Positions 1 through 8,054 of a stretch of 53,008 bases of DNA are shown piece by piece; position 1 is the stretch's first letter, and every line of letters begins with the position of its first letter. Location: positions 1-53,008 of the forward strand of contig CACDSN010000008.1 of assembly GCA_902555465.1 (NCBI GenBank), given 5' to 3'. This DNA is from an uncultured Pelagibacteraceae bacterium (lineage in GTDB: Bacteria; Pseudomonadota; Alphaproteobacteria; Pelagibacterales; Pelagibacteraceae). A program made the translations under genes and the position numbers. Below the pieces are notes generated by a model. That model did not search any database, had not been told where the DNA came from, and worked only from the letters and a program-made list of their open reading frames with translations.

Positions 1-920
1 ATTTAATAACTCTAAAATTATTTCAAAAAGATTATCAATTTCAAAACTTAAATCATAAAGATTTTAATCCTTATTTAAAAATAATAAATAATATAAAAGT
101 TGCAGCAACAATAACCTTTTTTTATGACAAAGAAAAAATTATAAATTTAACTAAAGTTTGTAAAGGATTATATGAAATCTCAAATCAAAATGAAATTTAC
201 ATATTCACTAATAAAGTTTTCTCAGAGAATGAATTAGAATTATCTGAGGCTTTAAGGAAAAGTTTAAAAATTAATATAATTCAAGAACCAATTAATAACA
301 GATTGTTACCATGGTATCATATTAATTTTATGAGAAAATTATTTATATCTAGAACTGATATAACTCATTTTGCACATTTAGAAGATGATATTCTTCTAAA
401 TAAAAATAATTTTAATTATTGGTTAAATAGTAGAGAGGTATTAAAAAAATTAAACTTAATACCAGGTTTTGTAAGAACAGAGATTAATGACAAGGATAAA
501 AATATTTATGCAATTGATTTTTTAAAAAAGAATTTTATAAAAAATTTACCAAAGATTAAAATCAATGATAACTACTACTTTGTAAATCATAAATACCCCT
601 ATCAAGCGATGTATTTATACGATAGAGATTTAATGAATGAACATTTAAACAGTCCTTCTAGCAATCCAGATTGTGGTCACGGTGCTTACGATATTAATTA
701 TTTAGATAGTAGAATGATTAATTTGGATTTAATGGCAAAAGCAAATATTGGTTTAACTTTCATCAATGTTCCAAAAGGTCTTCATAATCGTATGGTGGTT
801 TTATATAGCATTAAAAACAACAGAATAGATAAAGTGTGCGAAATTCAACATTTATCAAATAAATATGCAAATACCAAATCTTCTTTTGGTAATATCAAGA
901 TAGAAGAAGCAATCAAATAA
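1..920 (+). CDS. Glycosyltransferase-like protein, 5' truncated by window edge
   Basis: The frame is open from base 3, so the true start lies upstream of the window; a TTG at 303 is only an internal Leu codon. About 305 residues are visible. A beta strand-like stretch (VAATITFFYDK, about bases 99-131) is followed by a helix, and HLEDDI at about 375-392 resembles the acidic metal/nucleotide-sugar motif of GT-A glycosyltransferases. A Cys/His-containing stretch (NPDCGHGAYD, about 664-693) follows. I infer transfer of a sugar in surface polysaccharide synthesis, in line with the neighbouring methyltransferase and FkbM-like genes. Donor and acceptor are unknown, and the family assignment rests on motif resemblance only. 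Confidence 0.6.
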   Translation, partial: LITLKLFQKDYQFQNLNHKDFNPYLKIINNIKVAATITFFYDKEKIINLTKVCKGLYEISNQNEIYIFTNKVFSENELELSEALRKSLKINIIQEPINNRLLPWYHINFMRKLFISRTDITHFAHLEDDILLNKNNFNYWLNSREVLKKLNLIPGFVRTEINDKDKNIYAIDFLKKNFIKNLPKIKINDNYYFVNHKYPYQAMYLYDRDLMNEHLNSPSSNPDCGHGAYDINYLDSRMINLDLMAKANIGLTFINVPKGLHNRMVVLYSIKNNRIDKVCEIQHLSNKYANTKSSFGNIKIEEAIK

Positions 921-935
921 ATTATATCAATTTAA

Positions 936-2156
936 TTAAATTATTTCAATGTCAGGTAAAGGGAAAATAAATTTAACTCCTTGGTTAAGATATTTCTTCT
1001 CTTTATTTAGTATAAAATTTTTAAAATGCCATGGTAATACTAACAAATAATCTGGTTTCAAATTTCTCAAATTTTTTTCAGAAATTATTTTTATATTACT
1101 TCCAGGTGTAAATTTATTATATTTGTACTTGTTAACTTCACCTATATATCTTATTAAATTTGAGTTTATGTTGCAAAATTGTAAAATTACATTTCCTTTT
1201 GTGGAAGCGCCATACCCATAAACTTTTTTTTTCATATCTTTTAAATTTTTTAATAAATCAACTAATATTTTTTTTTGCTCCTCACATTTTTTAAAAAAGT
1301 TAATAAATGACTTAAATTCATTTACTTTTAAGGTATTTTCTTTTGATAAAAGCCAATTAACAATCTTTTTATCTTCTAAATAAGATGATTTTTTTTTTGC
1401 AACTGAAAGTGCAAAACTGCCTCCATTAATATCATTAAATTCTATGTCTATGATTTTCAAATCCGCTTTATCTAAAATATATTTAATTGAAGTAAGAGAA
1501 TAGTATTCTAAATGTTCATGACAAATAGTGTCATAAGAAATATTTTTTATCATTGATGGCATATAACTTAGTTCTAGGTGCCATATTCCATCATCATCAA
1601 GTAACTCATGTATATCTCTAGCAAAATTTACTGGATCCTCTAAATCATAAAACATAGCTATAGATGTAATTAATTTTGCTTTTTTTTTAATTTTTTTTTG
1701 TAAAATATCGCCTGAAAAGAATTCTGGAATCTTGACAATATCTTTTCTGTAAAACTTAGAAAATTTACTAATTGTAGGGTCTACTCCAATTAAATTTAAA
1801 TTTTTTGGAAAAAAAGATAAAAAAGTTCCATCATTACTACCTATATCAATTATTGTATCATTAGATTTTAAAGATAATCTTTTTTTTAACTTTTCAACTT
1901 TATATTTTAAATGTGTAAACATAGACTTATTTAAAGAAGACATATATCCATAGTTTTCACCATACATTTCAAAATTATTAAAAGAATTTTGTAATTGTAG
2001 AAGTTTGCAATTTTCACATAAAACAAGAGCCAGTGAACCCTTAGATATTTTATGTTGTTTATTTTTTGGAAAAATTCCTGTCAGATATTGATTCCCTAAA
2101 CTAAATGTGAATTTTAAATTACTGCTTTTACAGCATCTACAGTTTTTTATTTTCAT
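936..2156 (-). CDS. SAM-dependent sugar C-methyltransferase-like protein
   Basis: This 406-residue protein has the three-part layout of NDP-hexose C-methyltransferases. An N-terminal zinc-binding module (Cys 6, 8, 9 and 47, 50; Methyltransf_13 type) comes first. A Rossmann SAM domain with IIDIGSNDGTF at about residues 102-112 follows. The C-terminal Methyltransf_14 domain has YGYGASTKGN near residue 312. HEHLEYYS in the middle is the usual catalytic-region signature. Such enzymes methylate a carbon of an NDP-keto-sugar, making branched deoxysugars for polysaccharide. It faces the preceding gene convergently with 15 bases between stops. The substrate is not determined; related proteins are often annotated only as class I methyltransferases. 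Confidence 0.8.
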   Translation of the reverse strand: MKIKNCRCCKSSNLKFTFSLGNQYLTGIFPKNKQHKISKGSLALVLCENCKLLQLQNSFNNFEMYGENYGYMSSLNKSMFTHLKYKVEKLKKRLSLKSNDTIIDIGSNDGTFLSFFPKNLNLIGVDPTISKFSKFYRKDIVKIPEFFSGDILQKKIKKKAKLITSIAMFYDLEDPVNFARDIHELLDDDGIWHLELSYMPSMIKNISYDTICHEHLEYYSLTSIKYILDKADLKIIDIEFNDINGGSFALSVAKKKSSYLEDKKIVNWLLSKENTLKVNEFKSFINFFKKCEEQKKILVDLLKNLKDMKKKVYGYGASTKGNVILQFCNINSNLIRYIGEVNKYKYNKFTPGSNIKIISEKNLRNLKPDYLLVLPWHFKNFILNKEKKYLNQGVKFIFPLPDIEII

Positions 2157-2251
2157 AAGTATTTATGTTTACTATAAATCAAGCTTTATATCCAATCAAT
2201 CGTATTACATTTAGTTAAAATAAAATTTTAATTTGAGTTATAAATAAAGAA

Positions 2252-3058
2252 TTATTGTTTTTTAAAGAATTTATGAAAAAAATCTGTTTCTTTTTTATTT
2301 AAAAATATTTCTTTCCATTTTTTTGATGTACCAACCCACTGTTTTAATTTATTATTGTATAAACTCATTGAATAGTCTGCCCTATTATCTTTATATAAAA
2401 AGAGTTTTTTTGTTTTTAAATTTAATGTTTCCGTCATCTGTCTAAAGGAACTTTCTATCAAGTGTAACTCTTTAGCATTTTCTAATATTAATCCATAATC
2501 AAAAATAAAATTTTTATCATCATTTTTAATAATTTTATATTTTTTAACGAATTTTTTTGTATTAATAATTAGGCCTCTTTTTAAATCATCGTGGATAAAT
2601 ATATATTTTTTATTTTTTCCGACTAATTTTTTGTAAAGTTTTTTTTCACTTTTATAATTTCTTTTCCAGAATGTTTTTTTGAATCTATAACTATATGGTA
2701 AACCAAATTGTTTATAGAAATTAACAGTACAATGCCAAGGATTTTTTTTAAATTCAGGGTTTAATTTATTTGTAGCATGATAAAAATCATGTCCTATTTG
2801 TATTAATTCAAAATTAGCTTTCTGCTTTTTTAAATAATTATAGACTTCCTTTTTTTCAAATTTTGGATCGTTAGAGATAGAAACTATTCTTATATTTTTA
2901 ATATCTCGGTACATAAATTTAGCTGATTTAACATGCATCTTTTTACAAAAGATATAAAAGAATTTTATTTTTGAATTTATTTCTATTAAATATCTTACAA
3001 GACCATTATTTGAAATTATATCACCGATACCTAAATGTTGATAAATAAAAATATTCAT
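2252..3058 (-). CDS. Putative glycosyltransferase-like protein of surface polysaccharide island
   Basis: A 268-residue, Lys-rich protein beginning with IYQHLGIGDIISNNGLVRYL. The GxGD..xxxGL start resembles the N-terminal nucleotide-binding loop of GT-B proteins of the heptosyltransferase (GT9) kind. A second half with FIHDDLKRG and ELHLIESSFRQM would fit the donor-binding domain. It is shorter than typical GT9 enzymes (about 330-350). I cannot name the sugar. It lies 95 bases downstream-strand of the methyltransferase start and is divergent from the small gene at 3088. The function is inferred from the start motif and context. Confidence 0.5.
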   Translation of the reverse strand: MNIFIYQHLGIGDIISNNGLVRYLIEINSKIKFFYIFCKKMHVKSAKFMYRDIKNIRIVSISNDPKFEKKEVYNYLKKQKANFELIQIGHDFYHATNKLNPEFKKNPWHCTVNFYKQFGLPYSYRFKKTFWKRNYKSEKKLYKKLVGKNKKYIFIHDDLKRGLIINTKKFVKKYKIIKNDDKNFIFDYGLILENAKELHLIESSFRQMTETLNLKTKKLFLYKDNRADYSMSLYNNKLKQWVGTSKKWKEIFLNKKETDFFHKFFKKQ

Positions 3059-3087
3059 TTAAAGAGTAATATATTATATTGATAATT

Positions 3088-3480
3088 ATGCCAAAAAAAA
3101 TATTTACTGAAATATCTTTAGGAGAATTACTTGATAAAATTTCTATTTTAGAGATTAAGTTAAAAAAAATTAAAGACAAATCTAAAATTTTTCATATAAA
3201 AAAAGAATATAATATTCTACTAAAAATTAAAAAAAAAGTTAAAGTAAACAAGAAAGTTAATATCTATTATAAAAAATTAAAAGAAGTAAATAATAGCTTA
3301 TGGAATATAGAAGATAAAATTAGGCTGCATGAAAAGTTAAAAAAATTCGATAAGAAATTTATTCTTTTAGCTAGAAGAGTTTATTTTACAAATGATAAAA
3401 GATCAAAAATTAAATTAAGTATAAATATGTCAATGAATTCAAATATTATCGAAATGAAAAGTTATTCAAAATATAATTAG
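3088..3480 (+). CDS. Small DUF6165-like protein in polysaccharide island
   Basis: I place the start at ATG 3088, not at the TTG nine bases upstream, giving 130 residues. The N-terminus (ISLGELLDKISILEIKLKKI) resembles the short DUF6165-type proteins that sit beside glycosyltransferases and begin with a GELLDKITILEIK signature. The remainder is Lys-rich and predicted helical (NSLWNIEDKIRLHEK), probably a helical bundle. No catalytic motif is visible. It is divergent from the preceding gene by 29 bases and 18 bases ahead of the next gene, so those two could be co-transcribed. The role is unknown; an accessory function in glycan assembly is inferred from neighbourhood only. Confidence 0.6.
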   Translation: MPKKIFTEISLGELLDKISILEIKLKKIKDKSKIFHIKKEYNILLKIKKKVKVNKKVNIYYKKLKEVNNSLWNIEDKIRLHEKLKKFDKKFILLARRVYFTNDKRSKIKLSINMSMNSNIIEMKSYSKYN

Positions 3481-3498
3481 TAAATTTAAATTCTAAAA

Positions 3499-4374
3499 AT
3501 GAAACCATCAAAAAAATACTTTGTAAAAGTATTAGAGCAAGTTTCTTTAAAACTTTTTGGTGAGAAGTTTTACTCATACATATTGTTTTTAAGATATTTT
3601 AATAAATTCAAGAGATCATTAAACAGAAAAAAAACTTCATTAAAACATTCAAAAAAATTAGATAAAATTAATGAATTTGAATATAAATTTACATCTCAAA
3701 ACAATGAAGATGGAATAATAAATTTTATTTTTAGTAAAATCCCTAATAATAAATTATTTATAGAAATAGGATTTAGTTATTTTGAATATAATTCACTCAA
3801 TTTAATTAAAAATGGATGGTCTGGTTTTTTAATAGATCAACATCATAAAGAAAATCTTCTTACAGATAGATTGCTTAAAATTTTTTTTCCAAAATCAAAT
3901 ATTAAAGTTTTAACAAGAAGTATTAATAAGGAAAATATTAATAATGTTTTTGAACAAATTTCTTCAAACCAAGAAATAGACTTTTTTTCTATAGATATAG
4001 ATGGAAATGATTACTGGATATTAAAAAATATGAAAATTAATAATATTAAATGTATATGTTTAGAATATAATCATTGGATTGGTAATAATGTAAAAAAAAC
4101 AATTAAATATGATGAAAATTTTAAATTTAATGATGACGGATATTTTGGAGCTTCTCTATTAGCTTTTCATGATTTATTAAAAAAAAAAGAATTTGATCTA
4201 GTGGCCGTTGAAAGTTCTGGAACAAATGCTTTTTTTATAAACAGAAAATATTCTCATAACTTCGAAATTTTAAACCCTATAAACAGCTTTCAATCAAATC
4301 CTTACCTTTACTCTGATGAAAAAAAGAAAAAGATATATTCAGAAGTAAATAATCATGATTTTGAAGATGTTTAA
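3499..4374 (+). CDS. FkbM-like SAM methyltransferase family protein
   Basis: A 291-residue protein. A basic N-terminal region (about 1-60) precedes FTSQNNEDGIINFIFSKI, the SQNxEDG lead-in common to a family of polysaccharide-associated methyltransferase-like proteins. FIEIGFSYFEYNSLNLI at about residues 90-106 matches SAM motif I, and FFSIDIDGNDYWIL matches the acidic motif seen in FkbM proteins (DIDG). It probably methylates a sugar hydroxyl or a lipid carrier-linked glycan; substrate unknown. It follows the small DUF6165-like gene by 18 bases on the same strand. The convergent FkbM-like gene next door starts its stop codon 24 bases away, so two methyltransferase-like genes end face to face. 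Confidence 0.65.
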   Translation: MKPSKKYFVKVLEQVSLKLFGEKFYSYILFLRYFNKFKRSLNRKKTSLKHSKKLDKINEFEYKFTSQNNEDGIINFIFSKIPNNKLFIEIGFSYFEYNSLNLIKNGWSGFLIDQHHKENLLTDRLLKIFFPKSNIKVLTRSINKENINNVFEQISSNQEIDFFSIDIDGNDYWILKNMKINNIKCICLEYNHWIGNNVKKTIKYDENFKFNDDGYFGASLLAFHDLLKKKEFDLVAVESSGTNAFFINRKYSHNFEILNPINSFQSNPYLYSDEKKKKIYSEVNNHDFEDV

Positions 4375-4398
4375 TTTAATTTTTAATAGATTGAATAT

Positions 4399-5217
4399 TT
4401 AATTAAAATAAAAATGTAAATCATTAAATTTTGGATTATTAGGGGAATCTAAATTTACAACAGGAAATTTTTTTGAATAAGCTAAATTATTACAATGTTT
4501 ATTATTTATAAATGTTATTTCAGGAACTTCAGGAAAATTTAGATTCTCAATTAATGAGTTGTTATTATTTCCATGAATATGCACAATAGTAAAATACTTT
4601 AATATTTTTTTTATGTTTTTCTCAAAAATAACTAAATTCTTATTTAACCAATGAAATTCCATTACGATTACATCAATTTTTTTATGGTGATCTAAAATAT
4701 TATCAATTATTTTATACTCTTCACCTTCGATATCGCATTTTAATATAGTTTTTGAAAAATTTTTTTGATTGAATATTTTATCTATAGTTACTTCGTCTGA
4801 AGATAATTTAGAATTTATTTCAGAATTTGATACTACTTTTTTTTTTATAAAACTTATTTTTTTATTATTTATAAATTTTAAATGATTTATGAGTTTGAAA
4901 TAAACATATTTTACATCTTCAAATTTTCTTCTAAATAATAGAAATCTTTTAAAATTTTTAAAAAGATGTTTGATTAAATCGTATGTACTACACGAATAAT
5001 CATAAACATAAATATTATTATTTGTAAAATCTATATAATCAAATTCAAAAGAATAATCATAACCATATCCAAAGCTGATTAGTGTATCTGTGTTTTTTGT
5101 TAAATTTTTTGGAACTATGTAACCTCCATCGAACTGACTACCTAATCTAGTTAAATCATTAGTCTCTCTTGGTACCAAGAAATTAAAGTGTTGATTTACT
5201 TGTTTAGATTTTACCAT
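4399..5217 (-). CDS. FkbM-family methyltransferase-like protein
   Basis: I choose ATG 5217 (272 residues). A longer reading from 5274 would put its first nine codons inside the tRNA-Met gene, so it is unlikely. The protein has RLGSQFDGGYIVP near the N-terminus, a glycine-rich SAM-motif-like stretch (LISFGYGYDYSFE), and KCDIEGEEYKII, the hallmark DIEGxE motif of FkbM methyltransferases. DVIVMEFHWL follows, as in that family. It is likely to O-methylate a sugar of a surface glycan; the substrate is unknown. It is the island gene closest to the tRNA 3' end. Confidence 0.65.
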   Translation of the reverse strand: MVKSKQVNQHFNFLVPRETNDLTRLGSQFDGGYIVPKNLTKNTDTLISFGYGYDYSFEFDYIDFTNNNIYVYDYSCSTYDLIKHLFKNFKRFLLFRRKFEDVKYVYFKLINHLKFINNKKISFIKKKVVSNSEINSKLSSDEVTIDKIFNQKNFSKTILKCDIEGEEYKIIDNILDHHKKIDVIVMEFHWLNKNLVIFEKNIKKILKYFTIVHIHGNNNNSLIENLNFPEVPEITFINNKHCNNLAYSKKFPVVNLDSPNNPKFNDLHFYFN

Positions 5218-5247
5218 TGAACTATATAAAAATTTATAATTTATTTT

Positions 5248-5324
5248 TGGTAGCGGGAAGTGGGATCGAACCACTGACCTCGGGCTTATGAGTCCCGCGC
5301 TCTAACCAACTGAGCTACCCCGCC
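5248..5324 (-). tRNA. tRNA-Met (anticodon CAU), CCA encoded
   Basis: On the minus strand a complete 77-nt cloverleaf can be folded: acceptor arm GGCGGGG pairing with TCCCGCT, D arm GCTC..GAGC, anticodon loop CTCATAA with CAU at 5288-5290, variable AGGTC, T arm with TTCGATC, discriminator A and encoded CCA (5248-5250). The initiator features (unpaired 1-72, three GC pairs next to the anticodon loop) are absent, so elongator Met is favoured. A lysidine-modified Ile(CAU) tRNA is less likely. Two oddities: G1 pairs with U72, and the last anticodon-stem pair (31-39) is A.G. Confidence 0.93.
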
Positions 5325-5377
5325 ATTAATTAACGATGATTTATACTACTTATTTTTCCTATTTCAAAAAGAAATTA

Positions 5378-5932
5378 TTACTGAGTATCTATAGATCCTA
5401 TTATATTATAATTTTTATTTGAAATAACTATTTCACCAGAAGAAACCCCTATATTCAACATTTCTGAGATTACTACGTAATGAGTTACTAATATAAGATT
5501 TTTATTTCCGTCCCAATCTTTTATATATTTTTGTAAATCTTTTATTTGTTTATTTTTAAATTTATAAAATTTTTCATCATAGAATGAATTAAGAGCTTTA
5601 AAAGTTTGAAAATTTCTAAAAGCATATTTTGCAGTATCCTTACACCTGCACCATTCGCTAGATAAGACTTTATCAATTGGGATATTATTTTTTTCAAAAA
5701 AAAGACCAATCCTTTTAGATTGATCAATTCCAGTTTTATTCAAATTTCTCTGAGTGTTGCAGTCATTTAAATCTATATAATCTGGATCACCATTACCAGG
5801 TGCTAAAGCATGTCTTATAAAAACTATGTTTCCTTCAGATTGTAATTTAAGGATTAATTCATCATTAGAATATGTGGATGGCGGAGAAATTATAGATAGA
5901 ATTAAAGATAATATTAAAATAAAATATTTCAC
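5378..5932 (-). CDS. Secreted histidine phosphatase superfamily protein
   Basis: A 184-residue protein with an N-terminal hydrophobic signal segment (about residues 1-22), so probably periplasmic. FIRHALAPGN carries the phosphohistidine RHA motif of the phosphoglycerate mutase-like branch 1 family. LSSEWCRCKDTA supplies the second Arg region and LVTHYVVISEM the second catalytic His. An acidic residue near YDEKFYKF may act as proton donor. Compared with RHG enzymes, G is replaced by A, as in Ais-type LPS phosphatase-like proteins. The start is GTG at 5932. It is divergent from the uracil-DNA glycosylase with only two bases between start codons. The substrate is unknown. Confidence 0.75.
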   Translation of the reverse strand: MKYFILILSLILSIISPPSTYSNDELILKLQSEGNIVFIRHALAPGNGDPDYIDLNDCNTQRNLNKTGIDQSKRIGLFFEKNNIPIDKVLSSEWCRCKDTAKYAFRNFQTFKALNSFYDEKFYKFKNKQIKDLQKYIKDWDGNKNLILVTHYVVISEMLNIGVSSGEIVISNKNYNIIGSIDTQ

Positions 5933-5934
5933 AA

Positions 5935-6609
5935 ATGAATCTTAATCTAAGTTCTTTAAATAACAAAATAATTAAATGTAGAGCCTGCCCTAGATTAATA
6001 AAATTTAGAAATAAGATAGTTAAAAATAAAAGAAAGCAATTTAAAAACGAGATTTATTGGGGAAAACCAATAACAGGTTTTGGAGATCCTAAGGGAAAAA
6101 TTCTATTTGTTGGATTAGCTCCAGCTGCACATGGTGGAACAAGAACAGGCAGGGTATTTACAGGTGATAAGTCATCAGACTTTCTCTATAAATGTTTATT
6201 TAATGCAAAAATATCAAATCAAAATACATCAGATCACGTTAATGATGGATTAAAACTTAAAAACGCGTTTATTACACCTGCCCTTAAATGTGTTCCTCCC
6301 GAAGATAAACCTCTAAAGATTGAATTAGATAATTGTTCTAAATTTTTTAATAATGAGTTAAATATTTTAAAAAATCTTAAGGTTGTTGTGGCTTTAGGAA
6401 AGATTGCATTTGATACATGTAAAATTTTTTACAGCGAAAAATTTGAAATATCAAAAAATGTTCAGTTCGGACATGGAAAAATATTTAAATTAAAAAATGG
6501 AGTAAATTTAGTTGGATGTTACCATCCAAGTCCAAGAAATGTAAATACTGGTCGTATTAATGAAAAAATGATGACACAGCTATTTCAAAAAATAAAAAGG
6601 CTGAATTAA
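5935..6609 (+). CDS. Uracil-DNA glycosylase, family 5 (UdgB-like)
   Basis: A 224-residue DNA-repair glycosylase that removes deaminated bases (uracil, possibly hypoxanthine) from DNA. Motif I GLAPAAHGG with the following TRTGRVFTGD is specific to family 5 (UDGb), which lacks the polar catalytic residue of families 1 and 4. Motif II is GCYHPSPRN near the C-terminus. Four cysteines in the right places (C15, C18, one in ALKCVPPEDKP, one in LDNCSKFF) would bind the 4Fe-4S cluster. The ATG at 5935 leaves essentially no leader, so its promoter must overlap the divergent phosphatase gene. Its stop codon overlaps that of the convergent ybgC. Confidence 0.9.
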   Translation: MNLNLSSLNNKIIKCRACPRLIKFRNKIVKNKRKQFKNEIYWGKPITGFGDPKGKILFVGLAPAAHGGTRTGRVFTGDKSSDFLYKCLFNAKISNQNTSDHVNDGLKLKNAFITPALKCVPPEDKPLKIELDNCSKFFNNELNILKNLKVVVALGKIAFDTCKIFYSEKFEISKNVQFGHGKIFKLKNGVNLVGCYHPSPRNVNTGRINEKMMTQLFQKIKRLN

Positions 6610-7004
6610 TTTTCTAACTTTTTCTTAAGATCTTCAGGTATTTTTGAAGGTTTCCCATTTTTATCAACAGATACTATATGAATTTCTGCATCTGATATAA
6701 TTTCATTGTTTCTTGAAATACTTTGTTTCATTAAAAAAGATGTTTTGGTAAATGATTTAATTTCTGAAATAATTTCTAGCGTATCTTCAAATCTTGCTGG
6801 TTTCCTATATTCAATATTACATGATTTAACTATCAGCAAAACTCCAAATTGTTCAAGTATAGATGAATTAGTATAACCCAAAGAGTATATTGCTTCTGAT
6901 CTGGCACGCTCTAAAAATTTTAAATAATTTGCATAATAAACAACTCCACCTGCATCTGTGTCTTCATAATAAATTTTAACTGTAAAACTAAATTTTTTTG
7001 CCAT
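6606..7004 (-). CDS. ybgC: YbgC-type acyl-CoA thioesterase (hotdog fold)
   Basis: This 132-residue hotdog-fold protein has the classic 4-hydroxybenzoyl-CoA thioesterase/YbgC start YYEDTDAGGVVYYANYLKF, in which the Asp after Thr is the catalytic residue. ERARSEAIYSLG, also diagnostic, follows. It hydrolyses acyl-CoA thioesters, and in proteobacteria is usually encoded with tolQRA-pal and linked to envelope phospholipid metabolism. Here no tol genes are adjacent, which is unusual but compatible with genome shuffling in SAR11. The length is normal for the family. It converges on the uracil-DNA glycosylase gene with overlapping stop codons. Confidence 0.9.
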   Translation of the reverse strand: MAKKFSFTVKIYYEDTDAGGVVYYANYLKFLERARSEAIYSLGYTNSSILEQFGVLLIVKSCNIEYRKPARFEDTLEIISEIKSFTKTSFLMKQSISRNNEIISDAEIHIVSVDKNGKPSKIPEDLKKKLEN

Positions 7005-7041
7005 AATTGATATTATTAATTATATTGAAAATATATTTTAT

Positions 7042-7182
7042 ATGAAAGTTTTTATTATTTGGTTATTTGGAGTGATTTTGTGGAACTTTGGATACCCTGC
7101 CGCCTCTCCTTTAGAAGATGTAATAGCTGCTGTAATATTATCTTTTATCAGCATGTATCTTAAAAAGTTTATTAAAAATTGA
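7042..7182 (+). CDS. 46-residue small membrane protein, unknown
   Basis: A short frame runs from ATG 7042 to TGA 7182 and encodes 46 residues: an N-terminal hydrophobic stretch (VFIIWLFGVILW), a NFGYPAASPLEDV turn, then a second hydrophobic segment (AAVILSFISMYL) and a basic tail KKFIKN. The composition is that of a two-segment inner-membrane mini-protein. It fills the gap between ybgC and the DUF3047 gene exactly, its stop being one base from the latter's stop. The opposite-strand reading of the same bases has no plausible domain and is taken as its shadow. The function is unknown; the call rests on composition and exact packing. Confidence 0.55.
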   Translation: MKVFIIWLFGVILWNFGYPAASPLEDVIAAVILSFISMYLKKFIKN

Positions 7183-7833
7183 TCAATTAGAAGAAAAATA
7201 AATATTTTGATAATAGGCAATAGATTTCAATTTTGAATTATCAGTATCTGCCATTATAGCTACTCCATTTATCTCATTTACATCTAAATCATGAAATTGT
7301 TTGAAGTGCTCTTTTACATTTGCTCTAACTGTAACCCACTCATTCGGATTCTCTTTAGTTGTAGCTAAAACAAAATCTATTGATTTCTTGGTATAGGGAC
7401 TTGGATGAGAGACATTTACGTTTTCATTGCTAGAAAAAACATAATTCATTGCCCTATTTGATAAAGCTGTAGCGCCTGTTTTTTTTACAACAAAAACTCT
7501 AGCTGCATAATCGTGCCCCTTTTTACTCTTTTCATTGATTCCTCTAAGGTCTTTTTCCACCTTCCAGGTGATGTTTAAGTAGGGAGTCTTATTAAGGTCT
7601 ATTTTAATTTCTTTACCGAGGCCAGATGCTGCATTATCTGCTACAGCTTTTAAAAAGTTTCCATTTTCGTTGGATCCTAAAAAATACTGTGTTTTTGAGT
7701 CTGCTCCTCTCACTTTCCTAACCTCTAAAGTGCTTAATTCTTCTTTGGTGAACTCAAAGACTTTAATTTCCTCTGCCGACAACGGAGTGACTAGTAGAAC
7801 AAATAAAATTAATATTTTGAAAATTTTTTTCAT
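7183..7833 (-). CDS. DUF3047 periplasmic protein
   Basis: A 216-residue protein with a signal peptide (about residues 1-20, ending LSA). The mature part matches the DUF3047 pattern: LNITWKVEKDL about one third in, KGHDYAARVFVVK, a mid-protein MNYVFSSN, and a terminal VNEINGVAIMADTDNS. The fold is expected to be a carbohydrate-binding-like beta sandwich in the periplasm. The role is unknown in any organism as far as I know. It is preceded on the same strand by nothing close. Its start region faces the small protein gene at 7917 divergently, so both would use the AT-rich 84-base gap. Confidence 0.75.
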   Translation of the reverse strand: MKKIFKILILFVLLVTPLSAEEIKVFEFTKEELSTLEVRKVRGADSKTQYFLGSNENGNFLKAVADNAASGLGKEIKIDLNKTPYLNITWKVEKDLRGINEKSKKGHDYAARVFVVKKTGATALSNRAMNYVFSSNENVNVSHPSPYTKKSIDFVLATTKENPNEWVTVRANVKEHFKQFHDLDVNEINGVAIMADTDNSKLKSIAYYQNIYFSSN

Positions 7834-7916
7834 ATTTTTAAAAAAAAAATTCTTAATACATTATTTTGACAAAATTTAAACATCCAAAAATCAACTTTGA
7901 TCAGTATATATTAAAT

Positions 7917-8054
7917 ATGAAGACAATTTCGATTTTTATACTCCTTATATATTGGTCAATAATGATTTTGGCTCCTTTAATGTCTGCAGATATAAAATTA
8001 AGTAGGGTTAAAGTTAACCAAATCAAGATAGTTGAACAAAAACCACGTAGTTAG
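7917..8054 (+). CDS. 45-residue putative small secreted or membrane protein
   Basis: From ATG 7917 the frame encodes 45 residues: a Lys start, a hydrophobic stretch (ISIFILLIYWSIMILAPLM), then a polar basic tail (SADIKLSRVKVNQIKIVEQ). That is a signal-anchor layout; cleavage after MSA is conceivable. A longer reading from 7866 adds 17 polar residues and is less likely because it would bury the signal sequence. Its TAG overlaps the convergent SDR stop codon. No homologue is recognised. The tight fit between neighbours and sensible composition favour a real gene, but the evidence is modest. Confidence 0.4.
   Translation: MKTISIFILLIYWSIMILAPLMSADIKLSRVKVNQIKIVEQKPRS

Noticed and set aside
3079-3087. 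TTG start for the DUF6165-like gene
   Set aside because: ATG at 3088 is in frame and leaves the family's N-terminal motif intact.
5218-5274. Longer start for the FkbM-like gene (57 extra bases)
   Set aside because: It would place nine codons inside the tRNA-Met gene; ATG 5217 gives a full protein.
7038-7220. 60-codon frame on the minus strand
   Set aside because: It is opposite the better-composed 46-residue plus-strand frame and runs into the DUF3047 gene.
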